Shown here piece by piece: positions 9,801 to 18,092 of a stretch of 64,000 bases of DNA (position 1 is the first letter of the stretch; each line of letters starts with the position of its first letter). The translations under genes and the position numbers were made by a program. Location: assembly GCA_028873595.1 (NCBI GenBank), contig JAPPOV010000033.1, positions 1 to 64,000 on the forward strand, read 5' to 3'. Below the pieces are notes generated by a model. That model worked only from the letters and a program-made list of their open reading frames with translations, was not told the DNA's origin and did no database searches. The DNA comes from Gemmatimonadota bacterium. GTDB taxonomy: Bacteria > Gemmatimonadota > Gemmatimonadetes > Longimicrobiales > Gaopeijiaceae.

Positions 9801-11311
9801 CGGACATGGTCATTCTGAGCCGAGACCCGCTGGCCGACATCGAAGCCACGCAGGACATCGAACAGGTCATGCGCGGCGGCGTGCTGTACGACGGGTTCAC
9901 GCTCGACGAGGTATGGCCGACACCGCGAGCGCGTCCGATGCCGTGGAAGCTCCGGAAGACTACCTCCCCGGCGACCGCCATAGCCGATATCGAGGTTGCC
10001 GTGCGCGAGGCAATGGATCGCACGAGCACACCGGGCGTCGCGGTCGGGGTGGTACACGACGGTGAGGTGCTGATGTCGAAAGGGTTCGGAGTCGCAAACA
10101 TCGAGACCGGCTCGACGGTGACGACCGAGACCATGTTCCAGTCGGGTTCGGTCGGTAAGCAGTTTACGGCGGCTGGCGTGATGCTCCTCGTCGAGGATGG
10201 ACGCGTCGACCTCGATGAGTCGATTCGCGTGCATGTGCCGGAAGCACCGGCTTCGTGGCAACCGATCACCGTTCGCCACCTTCTGACACACGCCTCGGGG
10301 ATTCCCGACTACACCAGCGACTCGTTCGACTACGCGACGAACTACTCGGAAGAGGATCTGGTGCGCATGGCGTCGGGCCTCACCCTGGAGTTTCCGGCCG
10401 GGACGCGATGGAACTACTCGAACACTGGCTACGTCATGCTCGGCGTGATGATCAGTCGAGTCACGGGCGCGCCGTACTGGGAGTTCCTTCGCGAACGCCT
10501 GTTCGATCCTGCGGGCATGCCCACGATCCGGATCAACACGGCAACCGAGATCGTGCCACACCGGGCCCGCGGCTATATGCCGGGCCCCAGGGGGTTGCAG
10601 AACGCCTCGCACGTGGCCGAACAGACCAACACGACCGGGGACGGCAGCATGCTGTTCAGCCTGCGAGACATGATCGCCTGGAACGAAGTCGTGCGAACGC
10701 GGACGGTACTTTCCCCTGAAAGCTGGGATCAGATCCTCACGCCTATGGTTCTCAATAGCGGCAACACGCACCCGTACGGCTTTGCGTGGTTCTTCGACGA
10801 GGTCGCCGGCCAGCTTGTAACGGAGCACAGCGGGGCGTGGCAGGGCTTCGTGAACCAGTACACGCGATTCCCCCGGCAGGACCTGTCGGTGATCGTGCTC
10901 ACCAACGCGCGCAGCACCATGTCAGCCCCGCTGGCGATGCAGATCGGGGCTCTGATCGATCCGGAGCTCACGCCCGAGCCGCCGCCGACGGAGGCCATCG
11001 TGGATGACCCCGCCGTCTCGGCCTACGTGATGGACATGCTCGAGAGAATGTCGGACGGTTCGCTCGAGTTGACCGATTTCGATTTCGTGCGACAGACGGT
11101 CTTCCCGCGAATGAAGGCGGCCCTTCAGGCCCAGCTCGCCGGTCGCGGACGTCCGGATGACCTGACCCTGCTCGCTCGCAAGCAGGTCGGCGATGACACC
11201 GAGCTCGAGTATCGGGCTGCGTGGGGTGATCGAGGGATGCGCGTGACACTCACCATCGGACCGGACGGCGGCCTGACGAACTTCGTCTTCCTTACGCCGG
11301 ATCCGCGGTGA
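6848..11311 (+). CDS. Exported PD40/TolB propeller-amidohydrolase-serine beta-lactamase fusion
   Basis: A 1487-residue protein from ATG 6848 (GAAGGAA upstream). The signal peptide ends near LAGAQ. Residues about 30-630 are a TolB/PD40 beta-propeller with repeated YSPDG, WSPDG and VSPDG turns. Residues about 640-1035 are an amidohydrolase: PGFIDIHAHFG (H695, H697), LKSYL with a likely carboxylated lysine, a GGHGE loop and a closing AGKLADMVIL. Residues about 1050-1400 are a class C beta-lactamase/DD-peptidase-like domain with SVGK (S1101, K1104), YSN (Y1190-N1192) and a HSG motif (H1327) in place of KTG. A roughly 90-residue tail follows. Propeller-amidohydrolases of about 1080 residues are known; the added serine hydrolase is unusual. 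All catalytic motifs look intact, so it may process exported peptides or amides. Its stop overlaps the next gene. Confidence 0.9.
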   Translation: MARRSSVSSVVVATVAFLCPTLAGAQTREVAFSTDEGTWLSLDVSPGGEELVFELLGDIYGLPVAGGEATPVLTGTAFQSQPRYSPDGAWLAYVSDESGADNLWIARSDGSGARQISNRTGSTFISPEWSPDGETLFTTVVTGAFQRIAELWAFDVADGSGTRLVDNNNGLSAPLVSSPAPGPYGASVAPDGSIYYTSVTPRPYGSRSGASSAVMRYDPAAGRSTPVPLQGAQAMKPRVSPDGETLVYGAMRDGRTGLKARDLSTGSERWIAYPIQRHQLEGRATRDVLPNYAFAPDGRALFLELRGRIRRLDLTTDEVSPVPFEAPVRLQVAERLDFPRAVEVGPVRARRAHGVAVSSDGRMTFSSLARIWVTGASGTTPRRLTDDARPREFMPAWSPDGRWIAYVTWTEDGGHLWKASTEGGVTQRLSDAPALWADPVWSPDGDAVIALRASLGAAESLSAVGPGSAVPSTADIVSVPADGGAHRTIAPSNGARFPHFGPATDAVYLSGGTDGLVRLPLVGGTPETVATTSGPPAAEMRISPDGRFVAVRAGPSVVRVQMPMADGVGPVTLTPEGPPLTSADATSVAWTPDGSTLLWTEGPRIGQAGNDGRTAPTVMPLGVEVPRAAATGSIVLSGAKVVTMRGDEVIERGDVVVTNGRIEWVGPTGSQLPPDGARVIDVSGRVIVPGFIDIHAHFGVRGELLEPEGTFAFSNLAFGVTTVRNPQAQVDVFELADVIEADGVPAPRVVSTGPGLFGMLNLQSYEQTLTLLRRYRDEYGTHVLKSYLVGDRQQRAWVAQASRELGMMPTTEGGADTKADLTHAIDGFSGNEHAVPVAPIYDDLVQLFAHTGVTYTPTLVVSFGAALPIYRLFAEERPHEDARAARWHAEGELYERSSTRQLWFAPEDFSAVEVARGADAILRAGGNVALGGHGEVQGLASHWEMKLLADGGMSNHDVLRVATIMGAEAIGHDSDLGSIEAGKLADMVILSRDPLADIEATQDIEQVMRGGVLYDGFTLDEVWPTPRARPMPWKLRKTTSPATAIADIEVAVREAMDRTSTPGVAVGVVHDGEVLMSKGFGVANIETGSTVTTETMFQSGSVGKQFTAAGVMLLVEDGRVDLDESIRVHVPEAPASWQPITVRHLLTHASGIPDYTSDSFDYATNYSEEDLVRMASGLTLEFPAGTRWNYSNTGYVMLGVMISRVTGAPYWEFLRERLFDPAGMPTIRINTATEIVPHRARGYMPGPRGLQNASHVAEQTNTTGDGSMLFSLRDMIAWNEVVRTRTVLSPESWDQILTPMVLNSGNTHPYGFAWFFDEVAGQLVTEHSGAWQGFVNQYTRFPRQDLSVIVLTNARSTMSAPLAMQIGALIDPELTPEPPPTEAIVDDPAVSAYVMDMLERMSDGSLELTDFDFVRQTVFPRMKAALQAQLAGRGRPDDLTLLARKQVGDDTELEYRAAWGDRGMRVTLTIGPDGGLTNFVFLTPDPR

Positions 11312-12885
11312 TGGCCGTGCGCGGGACGGCTTCGGTCGGGCTGGCCTTGCTCCTGCTCTCCGGGTGTATCGACGCTCCGGTCTACGATACGGTGCTCGTG
11401 GGCGGAACGGTCGTGGATGGGAGTGGCGCGCCCGCCTTCGTCGCCGACGTCGCGATCCACGATGGGCGGATCGCCGCTGTCGGCCCTGATCTCGATACGC
11501 GCGGTGGGGAGGTCGTCGATGTGTCCGGGCTCGTCGTCAGTCCAGGGTTCTGGGACAACCACGCGCACCTCGTCACGCTCGCAGAACACCCGGACGCCGA
11601 GAACTTCATCCGGCAGGGCATCACGACCGTGCTCGCGCCACTGCACAGTCAGCCCCAGCCATGGCCTCTCGACGCGTACATGGACGACGTTCGCATGGCG
11701 CCAAACGTGGGGATGTTCGCGGGTCACACGTGGATCCGAGAGCGTGTGATCGGCCTGGAGAATCGCCCCCCGACGGCATCGGAGCTCGAGTGGATGCGCG
11801 CTCTTGTCGATTCCACGATGCAGCAGGGCGCTCTGGGGCTGTCGACCGGGCTGGAGTACGTACCCGCCGCGTATGCCGAGCTCGACGAAATCGTGGCACT
11901 CGCCGAAGTAGCAGCTGGCTACGGGGGCATCTATGTGACGCACATGCGCGACGAGGGCGTACGCGTGATTGAAGCCGTTCAGGAGACCCTGGAGGTGGGG
12001 CGTCAGGCTGGGATCCCCGTTCAGATCAACCACCACAAGGTGACGGGCGCGGACCAGTGGGGCGCTACGAGCCGCACGCTCGCCCTGCTTGATTCAGCCT
12101 CCGCCGCAGGGCAGGACGTCGTGCACGACGTGTACCCCTACACGGCGTTCAGCACCTATTCGGACCTGCTGTTTCCGTCGTGGGTGCTCGCCGACGGCTC
12201 CGACGCCTTTGCGGCGCGGGTGGCCGACCCCACCGTCCGGAGTCGTCTGGTGTCGGAGATGCGCACGATCTACGGACAGCAGACGGGCCCGGGACCGGAG
12301 AGCGTGCAGTTCAGGACGCTCGATGGCCGCCCGGACATGACGGGCCGGACCCTGGCCGACTACCTCGTTGACGCGGGACGTCCAACCACGCTCGACGAGA
12401 CGATCGAAGTGTTGATCGAGCTCCAACTGAACGGTCGCTTCATCGGCAACTTCTACGGCATGGACGAGGCCGATGTCATCCGCATCATGCAGCATCCAAC
12501 GGCGATGTTCGAGACGGATGGTGACCTCGTACAGCCTGGTGTGGGCTTCCCACATCCGCGCACCTACGGGTCGTTTCCCCGCATCCTGGGTCGCTACGTC
12601 CGCGAGCTGGGAGTGCTGACGATGGAAGAGGCCGTGAGGAAGATGACGTCTGCGCCGGCGGAGTGGCTTGGGCAAGCCGACCGGGGACGCCTCGCCGTCG
12701 GCATGGTGGCCGACATCACTGTGTTCGATGCTGACCGCATTACGGATCGAGCGCAGTTCACCGACCCGCATCACTACTCCGAGGGTGTGGTTCACGTATG
12801 GGTCGGGGGAACGGCGGTGCTGCGAGAAGAGGAGATGACCGGTGCACGGCCCGGTCGTTTTCTCGAACGTGGCCGTCGGTTCTGA
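11311..12885 (+). CDS. N-acyl-D-amino-acid deacylase-like lipoprotein
   Basis: A 524-residue member of the D-aminoacylase branch of the amidohydrolases. ATG 11311 shares one base with the TGA of the fusion gene; a GTG at 11308 is an alternative start. It has a lipoprotein signal with LLSGC (C19), so it should sit outside the cytoplasm. Family marks are an N-terminal beta-sandwich (VDGSGAPAFVADVAI), the metal motif DNHAH (H84, H86), THMRDEG, INHHKVTG and the late HPTAMFETDGD segment that resembles the family's MxSDG. The family removes acyl groups from D-amino acids and related compounds. Coupling to a beta-lactamase/amidohydrolase fusion suggests turnover of peptidoglycan fragments or D-amino-acid amides (inference). 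Confidence 0.85.
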   Translation: MAVRGTASVGLALLLLSGCIDAPVYDTVLVGGTVVDGSGAPAFVADVAIHDGRIAAVGPDLDTRGGEVVDVSGLVVSPGFWDNHAHLVTLAEHPDAENFIRQGITTVLAPLHSQPQPWPLDAYMDDVRMAPNVGMFAGHTWIRERVIGLENRPPTASELEWMRALVDSTMQQGALGLSTGLEYVPAAYAELDEIVALAEVAAGYGGIYVTHMRDEGVRVIEAVQETLEVGRQAGIPVQINHHKVTGADQWGATSRTLALLDSASAAGQDVVHDVYPYTAFSTYSDLLFPSWVLADGSDAFAARVADPTVRSRLVSEMRTIYGQQTGPGPESVQFRTLDGRPDMTGRTLADYLVDAGRPTTLDETIEVLIELQLNGRFIGNFYGMDEADVIRIMQHPTAMFETDGDLVQPGVGFPHPRTYGSFPRILGRYVRELGVLTMEEAVRKMTSAPAEWLGQADRGRLAVGMVADITVFDADRITDRAQFTDPHHYSEGVVHVWVGGTAVLREEEMTGARPGRFLERGRRF

Positions 12886-12998
12886 TGGCACATCGGCGGC
12901 TGCCAAGAACATGACGCTGTGCGTGGGCTTGATCGGCAGGTCGAATCTCTGCAGTGTCCGCTGTCGCCCTTTATCCATTTGCAGCAAGAGCCCCGGTC

Positions 12999-13532
12999 AT
13001 GACCATGATCCCGTTCCGAGCCATACCTGACGCCCCGAACTCTTATACGTCTGCCGCGATCCTGAGCCGCATGTTGGATGGTCTCGGATATCGGTTCTAC
13101 TGGGCGTCAGAGGGCCTGACCGATGAAGTGCTCGAATACCGGGCGGGCGCGACGGGTCGCTCCGTCGGTGAGACGATCGGGCACGTGTACAACCTGGTGC
13201 AGATGATCGAGTACGCGCTGTCCGGGCGTACGTATCCGATCCCGGAGCCCGACATTCCCGAAGGGCTCGATGTCAGAGTCGAGACGCTGAACGCGATCAA
13301 GCGGGCAAGCGAAGCGATTCGTGACACTGATCCGGAAAGGATTGGTGACTGGAAGGCCCGCTTCCACATGGGAGGGAACGACCTCGAGTTCCCCTTCTGG
13401 AACATGATCAACGGACCCATGTGTGATGCGGTGTACCACACCGGCCAGATCGTTGCGTACCGCAGAGCAGCGGGCCTGCCCATGGATCCTACGGTCAACG
13501 TGTTCACGGGCCACAATGACGCAGGAGCGTGA
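12999..13532 (+). CDS. DinB-like four-helix protein
   Basis: A 177-residue cytosolic protein that fits the DinB/DUF1572-type metal-binding helical bundle. Conserved-looking histidines lie in SVGETIGHVYNLVQM and in the C-terminal AVYHTGQIVAYRR segment, where the family places its metal ligands. The start is uncertain: ATG 12999 and ATG 13005 are both possible, and the frame is open back to 12954. Many family members are bacillithiol/mycothiol-dependent transferases or damage-inducible proteins of unknown activity. It lies 113 bp after the deacylase, perhaps in the same transcript. Confidence 0.75.
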   Translation: MTMIPFRAIPDAPNSYTSAAILSRMLDGLGYRFYWASEGLTDEVLEYRAGATGRSVGETIGHVYNLVQMIEYALSGRTYPIPEPDIPEGLDVRVETLNAIKRASEAIRDTDPERIGDWKARFHMGGNDLEFPFWNMINGPMCDAVYHTGQIVAYRRAAGLPMDPTVNVFTGHNDAGA

Positions 13533-13614
13533 GCTCGGATCCGGGAGGAACGAGCCACCGATCGGGCGTGCTGCGTTTCAGTCGCTTTTCAATTCGAGCT
13601 GCTAGGGGGAGATC

Positions 13615-13839
13615 ATGTCTGAGCGAGACATCGTCAAAGTCAGGGTCCACGACGGGATTGTGGGCCTCATGTATCTGGGTTCTGTAACGCTGGCGGGTCA
13701 GTTTGGTGTCAGTTGGATCTACGTCGCTGTCGGGGTGGCCATCCTTCAGATCGCTAGCCCATTCACCAAGTTCTGCCCGGTTTATACGGTTCTGAACAAA
13801 CTGATGCCGGATACCGCCCCCATTCAGGCGGGCAAATAG
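13615..13839 (+). CDS. DUF2892 inner membrane protein
   Basis: A 74-residue protein with a strong AGGGGGAG ribosome-binding site before ATG 13615. It has two membrane helices (about 15-32 and 34-50), followed by the signature segment FTKFCPVYTVLNKLM, which matches the CPLY-type ending of YgaP-like DUF2892 proteins. In other bacteria this domain is found alone or fused to rhodanese sulfurtransferases. No rhodanese is visible here. Its biochemical role is unknown. Confidence 0.85.
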   Translation: MSERDIVKVRVHDGIVGLMYLGSVTLAGQFGVSWIYVAVGVAILQIASPFTKFCPVYTVLNKLMPDTAPIQAGK

Positions 13840-14199
13840 ACCTGAAGGGCTGGTTCACGTGGCCGCGGGGTGTGACATCCTGACTTCGCTGGAGTTTCTC
13901 TGATCCCGGGCGCTTTCGGCGCCGTATTCTTGTCGTGTCTGCGGAGCCACAAGGTCGGTGGCGACACCGAAAATGCTGACCGTACGGCACAGCTGCCGGG
14001 CACGACTCCGCCAGCTTCTGGGGCCTTCCCAGACGGGATAGACGGGAGGCAGAGCGGCGCCCATGCGATCCGCCAGTTGGGCGCGAGCATATGTCGGTTG
14101 CGAAGACGCCGGAGCGGCGTATCCTACCCCGTCTCTTGAGCCCGAGTGAGGGCTGACGATCTCTCCCGCGCGGCGGATGGCGCCGCGGAAGGACGATGC
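13840..14199. other. Non-coding spacer upstream of the succinate dehydrogenase operon
   Basis: This is 360 bp without a convincing gene in any frame. A small hairpin (GGCGC, loop TTTCG, GCGCC) lies at 13909-13923 and could help end the DUF2892 transcript, but no T-run follows. The rest probably holds the sdh promoter; I see no clear -35/-10 pair or known riboswitch. Confidence 0.5.
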
Positions 14200-15009
14200 A
14201 TGGCGACACCTCCCACGGCACTTCCCGTGCGGCGGTCATTCGGCCAGACGATGCGGAAGGATGCCTGGTGGATCCAGCCGCTTGTCGTGTTCACGGTCTT
14301 TACCGGCTTCATCATCTACAGCACGTGGGCTGCGTTCCAGGGCACGTTCTACTGGCACGAGAACCTTCTTTCGCCGTTTTATTCACCGGAGATCTGGGGC
14401 GCTTCCGAGCACGCGCTCATGGAACGCTCGGGTGCACCGGGCTGGTGGCCGGGGTTCCTCCCCTATTCACCCGCGTTCCTGATCCTCTGGGCTCCGGTCA
14501 GCTTCCGTCTGACCTGTTACTACTACCGTGGTGCCTACTACAAGGCGTACTGGCCGGGTCCGCCGTCGTGCAGTGTCGGAACGCCGAGAAAAGAGTACAT
14601 GGGTGAGCGGAAGTTTCCGCTGATCATTCAGAACCTGCACCGCTACGCGTTACCGTTTGCGCTGCTGCTGCTCGTCTTCCTCACATACGACGCATGGACC
14701 GCGCTCTGGTTCGACGATGGCAGCGGAGGGAAGGAATTCGGAATGAGCGTAGGTACCATCGTCCTGACGCTCAACGTCATCTTTCTCTCGGGATACACCT
14801 TCGGCTGCCACTCTCTGCGGCACCTCGTCGGCGGCGGTATCGACATTCTATCGCGTCGCCCGATCCGCAAGACCGCCTACGAGTGCGTCTCGTGCCTCAA
14901 CGCACGCCACATGGCGTGGGCGTGGACGAGCCTGCTCTGGGTCGCGTTCTCCGACATTTACGTCCGGCTCTGCGCGATGGGTATCTGGACCAACGTGAGG
15001 TTCTTCTGA
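14200..15009 (+). CDS. sdhC: Succinate dehydrogenase membrane anchor (cytochrome b-type)
   Basis: A 269-residue integral membrane protein from ATG 14200 with AAGGA upstream. It has about five hydrophobic segments (near 27-45, 103-118, 150-170, 185-205 and 240-258) and several membrane-flanking histidines (for example NLHRYALPF, GCHSLRHL and NARHMAW) that could bind heme. It directly precedes the flavoprotein and iron-sulfur subunit genes, with its stop sharing one base with the next start. A single anchor of this size and the lack of an sdhD fit a type B-like, two-heme complex that uses menaquinone. The identity rests mainly on context; the sequence is diverged from E. coli anchors. Confidence 0.8.
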   Translation: MATPPTALPVRRSFGQTMRKDAWWIQPLVVFTVFTGFIIYSTWAAFQGTFYWHENLLSPFYSPEIWGASEHALMERSGAPGWWPGFLPYSPAFLILWAPVSFRLTCYYYRGAYYKAYWPGPPSCSVGTPRKEYMGERKFPLIIQNLHRYALPFALLLLVFLTYDAWTALWFDDGSGGKEFGMSVGTIVLTLNVIFLSGYTFGCHSLRHLVGGGIDILSRRPIRKTAYECVSCLNARHMAWAWTSLLWVAFSDIYVRLCAMGIWTNVRFF

Positions 15010-16826
15010 TGTCGGCGTACCAGGAATTCGAGCACGACGTGCTCGTCATCGGAGCCGGCGGTGCGGGTCTGCGTGCTGCGATCGAGGCAGCTGCCGCCGG
15101 CGTGAATGTCGGGCTGGTCTGCAAGTCGCTCCTCGGAAAGGCGCACACCGTGATGGCCGAGGGTGGCATGGCGGCGTCGATGGGCAATGTCGACGAACGA
15201 GACGGCTGGAAGACGCATTTCGCCGATACCATGCGTGGGGGGCAGTACCTCAACAGCTGGCGGATGGCGGAGTTGCACGCGAAGGAGTCGCCCGAGCGAG
15301 CCCGTGAACTCGAGAAGTGGGGAGCCCTCTTCGACCGCACGCCGGACGGAAAGATTCTGCAGCGCAACTTCGGAGGACACAAATACCCGCGGCTCGCGCA
15401 CGTCGGTGACCGTACCGGTCTCGAGATGATTCGGACCCTGCAGGATCACGGGATCCACCAGGGCATCGATGTCCACATGGAAGTCACAGTGACGCGACTG
15501 CTCAAGGACGGTGAGCGGTGCGTCGGAGCGTTCGGATACGATCGCGAGCAGGGCCGTTTCCGGATCTTCAAGGCGAAGGCGGTCGTTCTCGCGACCGGTG
15601 GCCTCGGTCGGGCGTACCTCGTGACCAGCAACAGCTGGGAAGGTACGGGCGACGGGCATTCGCTCGCGTATCACGCCGGTGCCGAGATGCGAGACATGGA
15701 GTTCATCCAGTTCCACCCGACCGGAATGATCTGGCCGCCGAGCGTCCGGGGTATCCTCGTGACCGAGGGTGTCCGCGGTGAGGGTGGGATTCTGAGGAAC
15801 AGCAAGGGTGAGCGCTTCATGTTCGAGGACATCCCGCCTCTGTACATCGATCAGACCGCCGACAACCCCGAGGAAGGGTGGCGATACGTTACCGGCGATC
15901 GGGACGCGCGCCGCCCCCCCGAGCTCCTCACCCGTGACCACGTCGCGCGAAAGATCGTGAAGGAAGTCCAGGAGGGGCGGGGAAGCCCTCATGGTGGTGC
16001 CTTCCTCGACATCTCCTGGATCAAGGAGCACATCAAGGACTCCGAGGGGCATATCAAGAAGAAGCTTCCGAGCATGTACCATCAGTTCAAAGAGCTGGCG
16101 GGCATCGACATCACGAAAGAGCCGATGGAGGTTGGACCGACCACGCATTACGCGATGGGGGGAGTCGCGGTCGACGCCGACACGCAGATGACCACGACCG
16201 TGCCTGGCCTGTTCGCGGCCGGAGAGGTCGGTGGCGGTCTGCACGGTGCGAATCGACTCGGAGGCAACTCGCTTTCCGATCTGGTCGTCTTCGGCCAGCG
16301 AGCGGGCGAATACGCCGCGAAGTTCGCGAAGGACAACCCGAACTACACGGTGTCGGAGGCCGAGATTGAGGAGGCCGCGACCGAGGCGCTCGCGCCGCTC
16401 GAGAGGGGTGTCACGTCGGTGAATCCGTTCCAGCTGCAGTTCGAGCTTCAAACCATGATGCAGAACAAGGTTGGGATCGCGCGGGAGGAGGAAGGGCTCT
16501 CGGAGGCCCTCGGCTCCATCGGAGAGATCGCGGGCCAACTCGCCGATGTGGGCGCAGGAGGCAACCGCTGGTACAACCCCGGGTGGCACACGGCGCTCGA
16601 CCTGAAGCACCTCCTCACTGTCTCCGAAGCCATCGCGCTGTCGGCTCGGGAAAGGAAGGAGAGCCGAGGCGCGCACTCGCGGCTGGATCACCTGGACAAG
16701 GACAAGGCGTGGTCGACGTTCAACCACGTCGTTCGCAAAGGGCCCGATGGCGAGATGATCATCGAGCGTCGCGATATTCCCCCGATCCGTCAGGAACTGC
16801 AGGACATCCTCGAGGAGGAAGGCTGA
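15009..16826 (+). CDS. sdhA: Succinate dehydrogenase/fumarate reductase flavoprotein subunit
   Basis: A 605-residue catalytic subunit that oxidises succinate to fumarate in the TCA cycle. It shows the FAD-binding GAGGAGLRAA loop near residue 15, the histidine for covalent FAD in KAHTVMAEGG (H46), QFHPTG, the arginine-bearing TEGVRGEGG loop, HYAMGG, and the second FAD loop ANRLGGNSLSD. Length and motif order are normal. ATG 15009 overlaps the anchor TGA by one base, and its own stop overlaps the sdhB ATG, so the three subunits appear translationally coupled. It is cytosolic and membrane-associated through SdhB and SdhC. Confidence 0.96.
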   Translation: MSAYQEFEHDVLVIGAGGAGLRAAIEAAAAGVNVGLVCKSLLGKAHTVMAEGGMAASMGNVDERDGWKTHFADTMRGGQYLNSWRMAELHAKESPERARELEKWGALFDRTPDGKILQRNFGGHKYPRLAHVGDRTGLEMIRTLQDHGIHQGIDVHMEVTVTRLLKDGERCVGAFGYDREQGRFRIFKAKAVVLATGGLGRAYLVTSNSWEGTGDGHSLAYHAGAEMRDMEFIQFHPTGMIWPPSVRGILVTEGVRGEGGILRNSKGERFMFEDIPPLYIDQTADNPEEGWRYVTGDRDARRPPELLTRDHVARKIVKEVQEGRGSPHGGAFLDISWIKEHIKDSEGHIKKKLPSMYHQFKELAGIDITKEPMEVGPTTHYAMGGVAVDADTQMTTTVPGLFAAGEVGGGLHGANRLGGNSLSDLVVFGQRAGEYAAKFAKDNPNYTVSEAEIEEAATEALAPLERGVTSVNPFQLQFELQTMMQNKVGIAREEEGLSEALGSIGEIAGQLADVGAGGNRWYNPGWHTALDLKHLLTVSEAIALSARERKESRGAHSRLDHLDKDKAWSTFNHVVRKGPDGEMIIERRDIPPIRQELQDILEEEG

Positions 16827-17581
16827 TGAAGTCTGCGACGTTCAAGGTCTGGCGTGGCGACCAGGAAGGCGGCGACTTCGAGACGTACGATGTCGACCTG
16901 GAGCCCGGATACGTCGTTCTCGACGCAATTCACAAGATCCAGGCGGAGCAGGCGACGGATCTGGCGTGCCGCTGGAACTGCAAGGCGGGCAAGTGTGGAT
17001 CGTGCTCCGCCGAGGTGAACGGTTCACCCCGGCTCATGTGCATGACGCGCGTCGAAGACGTGGCCGGAGACGGACCCATTACCGTCGAGCCGATGCGCGC
17101 CTTCCCGGTGCTCAAGGATCTGGTGACCGACGTCTCGTGGAACTACGAGGTGAAGGCATCCATCCAGCCGGTGACGCCCCGTGAGCCGGACTTCGAGGAC
17201 GGCTCATGGGAGATGCAACAGTACGACGTCGAGCGCCCGCAGGAGTTCCGGAAGTGCATCGAGTGCTTCTTGTGCCAGAACGTATGTCACGTGCTGCGCG
17301 ACCATCAGATGCACGCGGAGTTCGCAGGGCCTCGGCACTTCGTCTTCGCGGCACAGGCCGAGATGAATCCCATCGATGTCGGGGATCGCGTGGCCCAGCT
17401 CCGGGACGATCTGGGAATCGGCTACTGCAACATCACCAAGTGCTGCACGAACGTGTGCCCCGAGGGCATCACGATCACCGACAACGCGATCATTCCGCTC
17501 AAGGAACGTGTCGTCGACCGATCGTACGACCCGATCGCGAAGATCGCTCGTTCCGTATTTGGCGGTGCCGACGACGACTGA
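16826..17581 (+). CDS. sdhB: Succinate dehydrogenase/fumarate reductase iron-sulfur subunit
   Basis: A 251-residue subunit that carries electrons from FAD to quinone. The N-terminal ferredoxin-like domain has the 2Fe-2S cysteines (CRWNCKAGKCGSC, then a C in LMCMTR). The C-terminal domain has CIECFLCQNVC and CNITKCCTNVCPEG for the 4Fe-4S and 3Fe-4S clusters. The start is fixed by the one-base overlap with sdhA. This is a complete protein of usual length. Confidence 0.96.
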   Translation: MKSATFKVWRGDQEGGDFETYDVDLEPGYVVLDAIHKIQAEQATDLACRWNCKAGKCGSCSAEVNGSPRLMCMTRVEDVAGDGPITVEPMRAFPVLKDLVTDVSWNYEVKASIQPVTPREPDFEDGSWEMQQYDVERPQEFRKCIECFLCQNVCHVLRDHQMHAEFAGPRHFVFAAQAEMNPIDVGDRVAQLRDDLGIGYCNITKCCTNVCPEGITITDNAIIPLKERVVDRSYDPIAKIARSVFGGADDD

Positions 17582-17591
17582 CAGCTACGGC

Positions 17592-18092
17592 ATGTTCGAA
17601 CTGAAAAAGCTCTCGCCGGAGGCATTGGACGGTGCCCGTGACAAGGCGGCCCAGTACCGGCTGCTGAATCACCCTTTTCTGGCTGAGAGCATCTGTCGGG
17701 ACATCCTCGAGGTGAATCCGGACGACCAGGGCACGTTGGTGACCCTGTGCCTGACGTTGTGCGACCAGTTCGGGGTGGAAGGGGGCGCGACCGTGCGTAC
17801 GGCCATGGATATCGTCGAGCAGCTCGATGGCGATTACGACCGGATGTACTACAGCGGCATGGTGGCCGAGCGCATGGCCTTCTCCATCCTGCGACGAGGG
17901 GGGATGGCTGCCGGTGAAGTTGCATACGACTGGTTCGTGAAGGCGATGAGGCACTTCGAGGCCGCTGAGGCGATCCGGCCTCCGGGCAATGACGACGCGA
18001 TCCTGCGCTGGAATACGTGCGCCCGGGTGATGAACGCCCGGGCGGATGTCCGACTCGGGCACGAAGAGGCCGGCCGGTCGATGCTGGAGTAG
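17592..18092 (+). CDS. TPR-like protein downstream of sdhB
   Basis: A 166-residue soluble, mostly helical protein starting at ATG 17592, 10 bp after sdhB. The N-terminal half resembles a single TPR pair (PFLAESICRDILEVNPDDQGTL), and the C-terminal half repeats helix-rich Ala/Arg segments (AMRHFEAAEAIRP). It is probably the last gene of the sdh operon. It may help assemble the dehydrogenase, but that is only inferred from position. I recognise no specific family. Confidence 0.7.
   Translation: MFELKKLSPEALDGARDKAAQYRLLNHPFLAESICRDILEVNPDDQGTLVTLCLTLCDQFGVEGGATVRTAMDIVEQLDGDYDRMYYSGMVAERMAFSILRRGGMAAGEVAYDWFVKAMRHFEAAEAIRPPGNDDAILRWNTCARVMNARADVRLGHEEAGRSMLE

Noticed and set aside
9461-10828. 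A 455-codon minus-strand frame
   Set aside because: It is a shadow of the beta-lactamase-like part of the large fusion gene, whose catalytic motifs fix the real strand.
14958-16727. A 589-codon minus-strand frame
   Set aside because: It is antisense to sdhA; the translation is His/Arg-rich and matches nothing.
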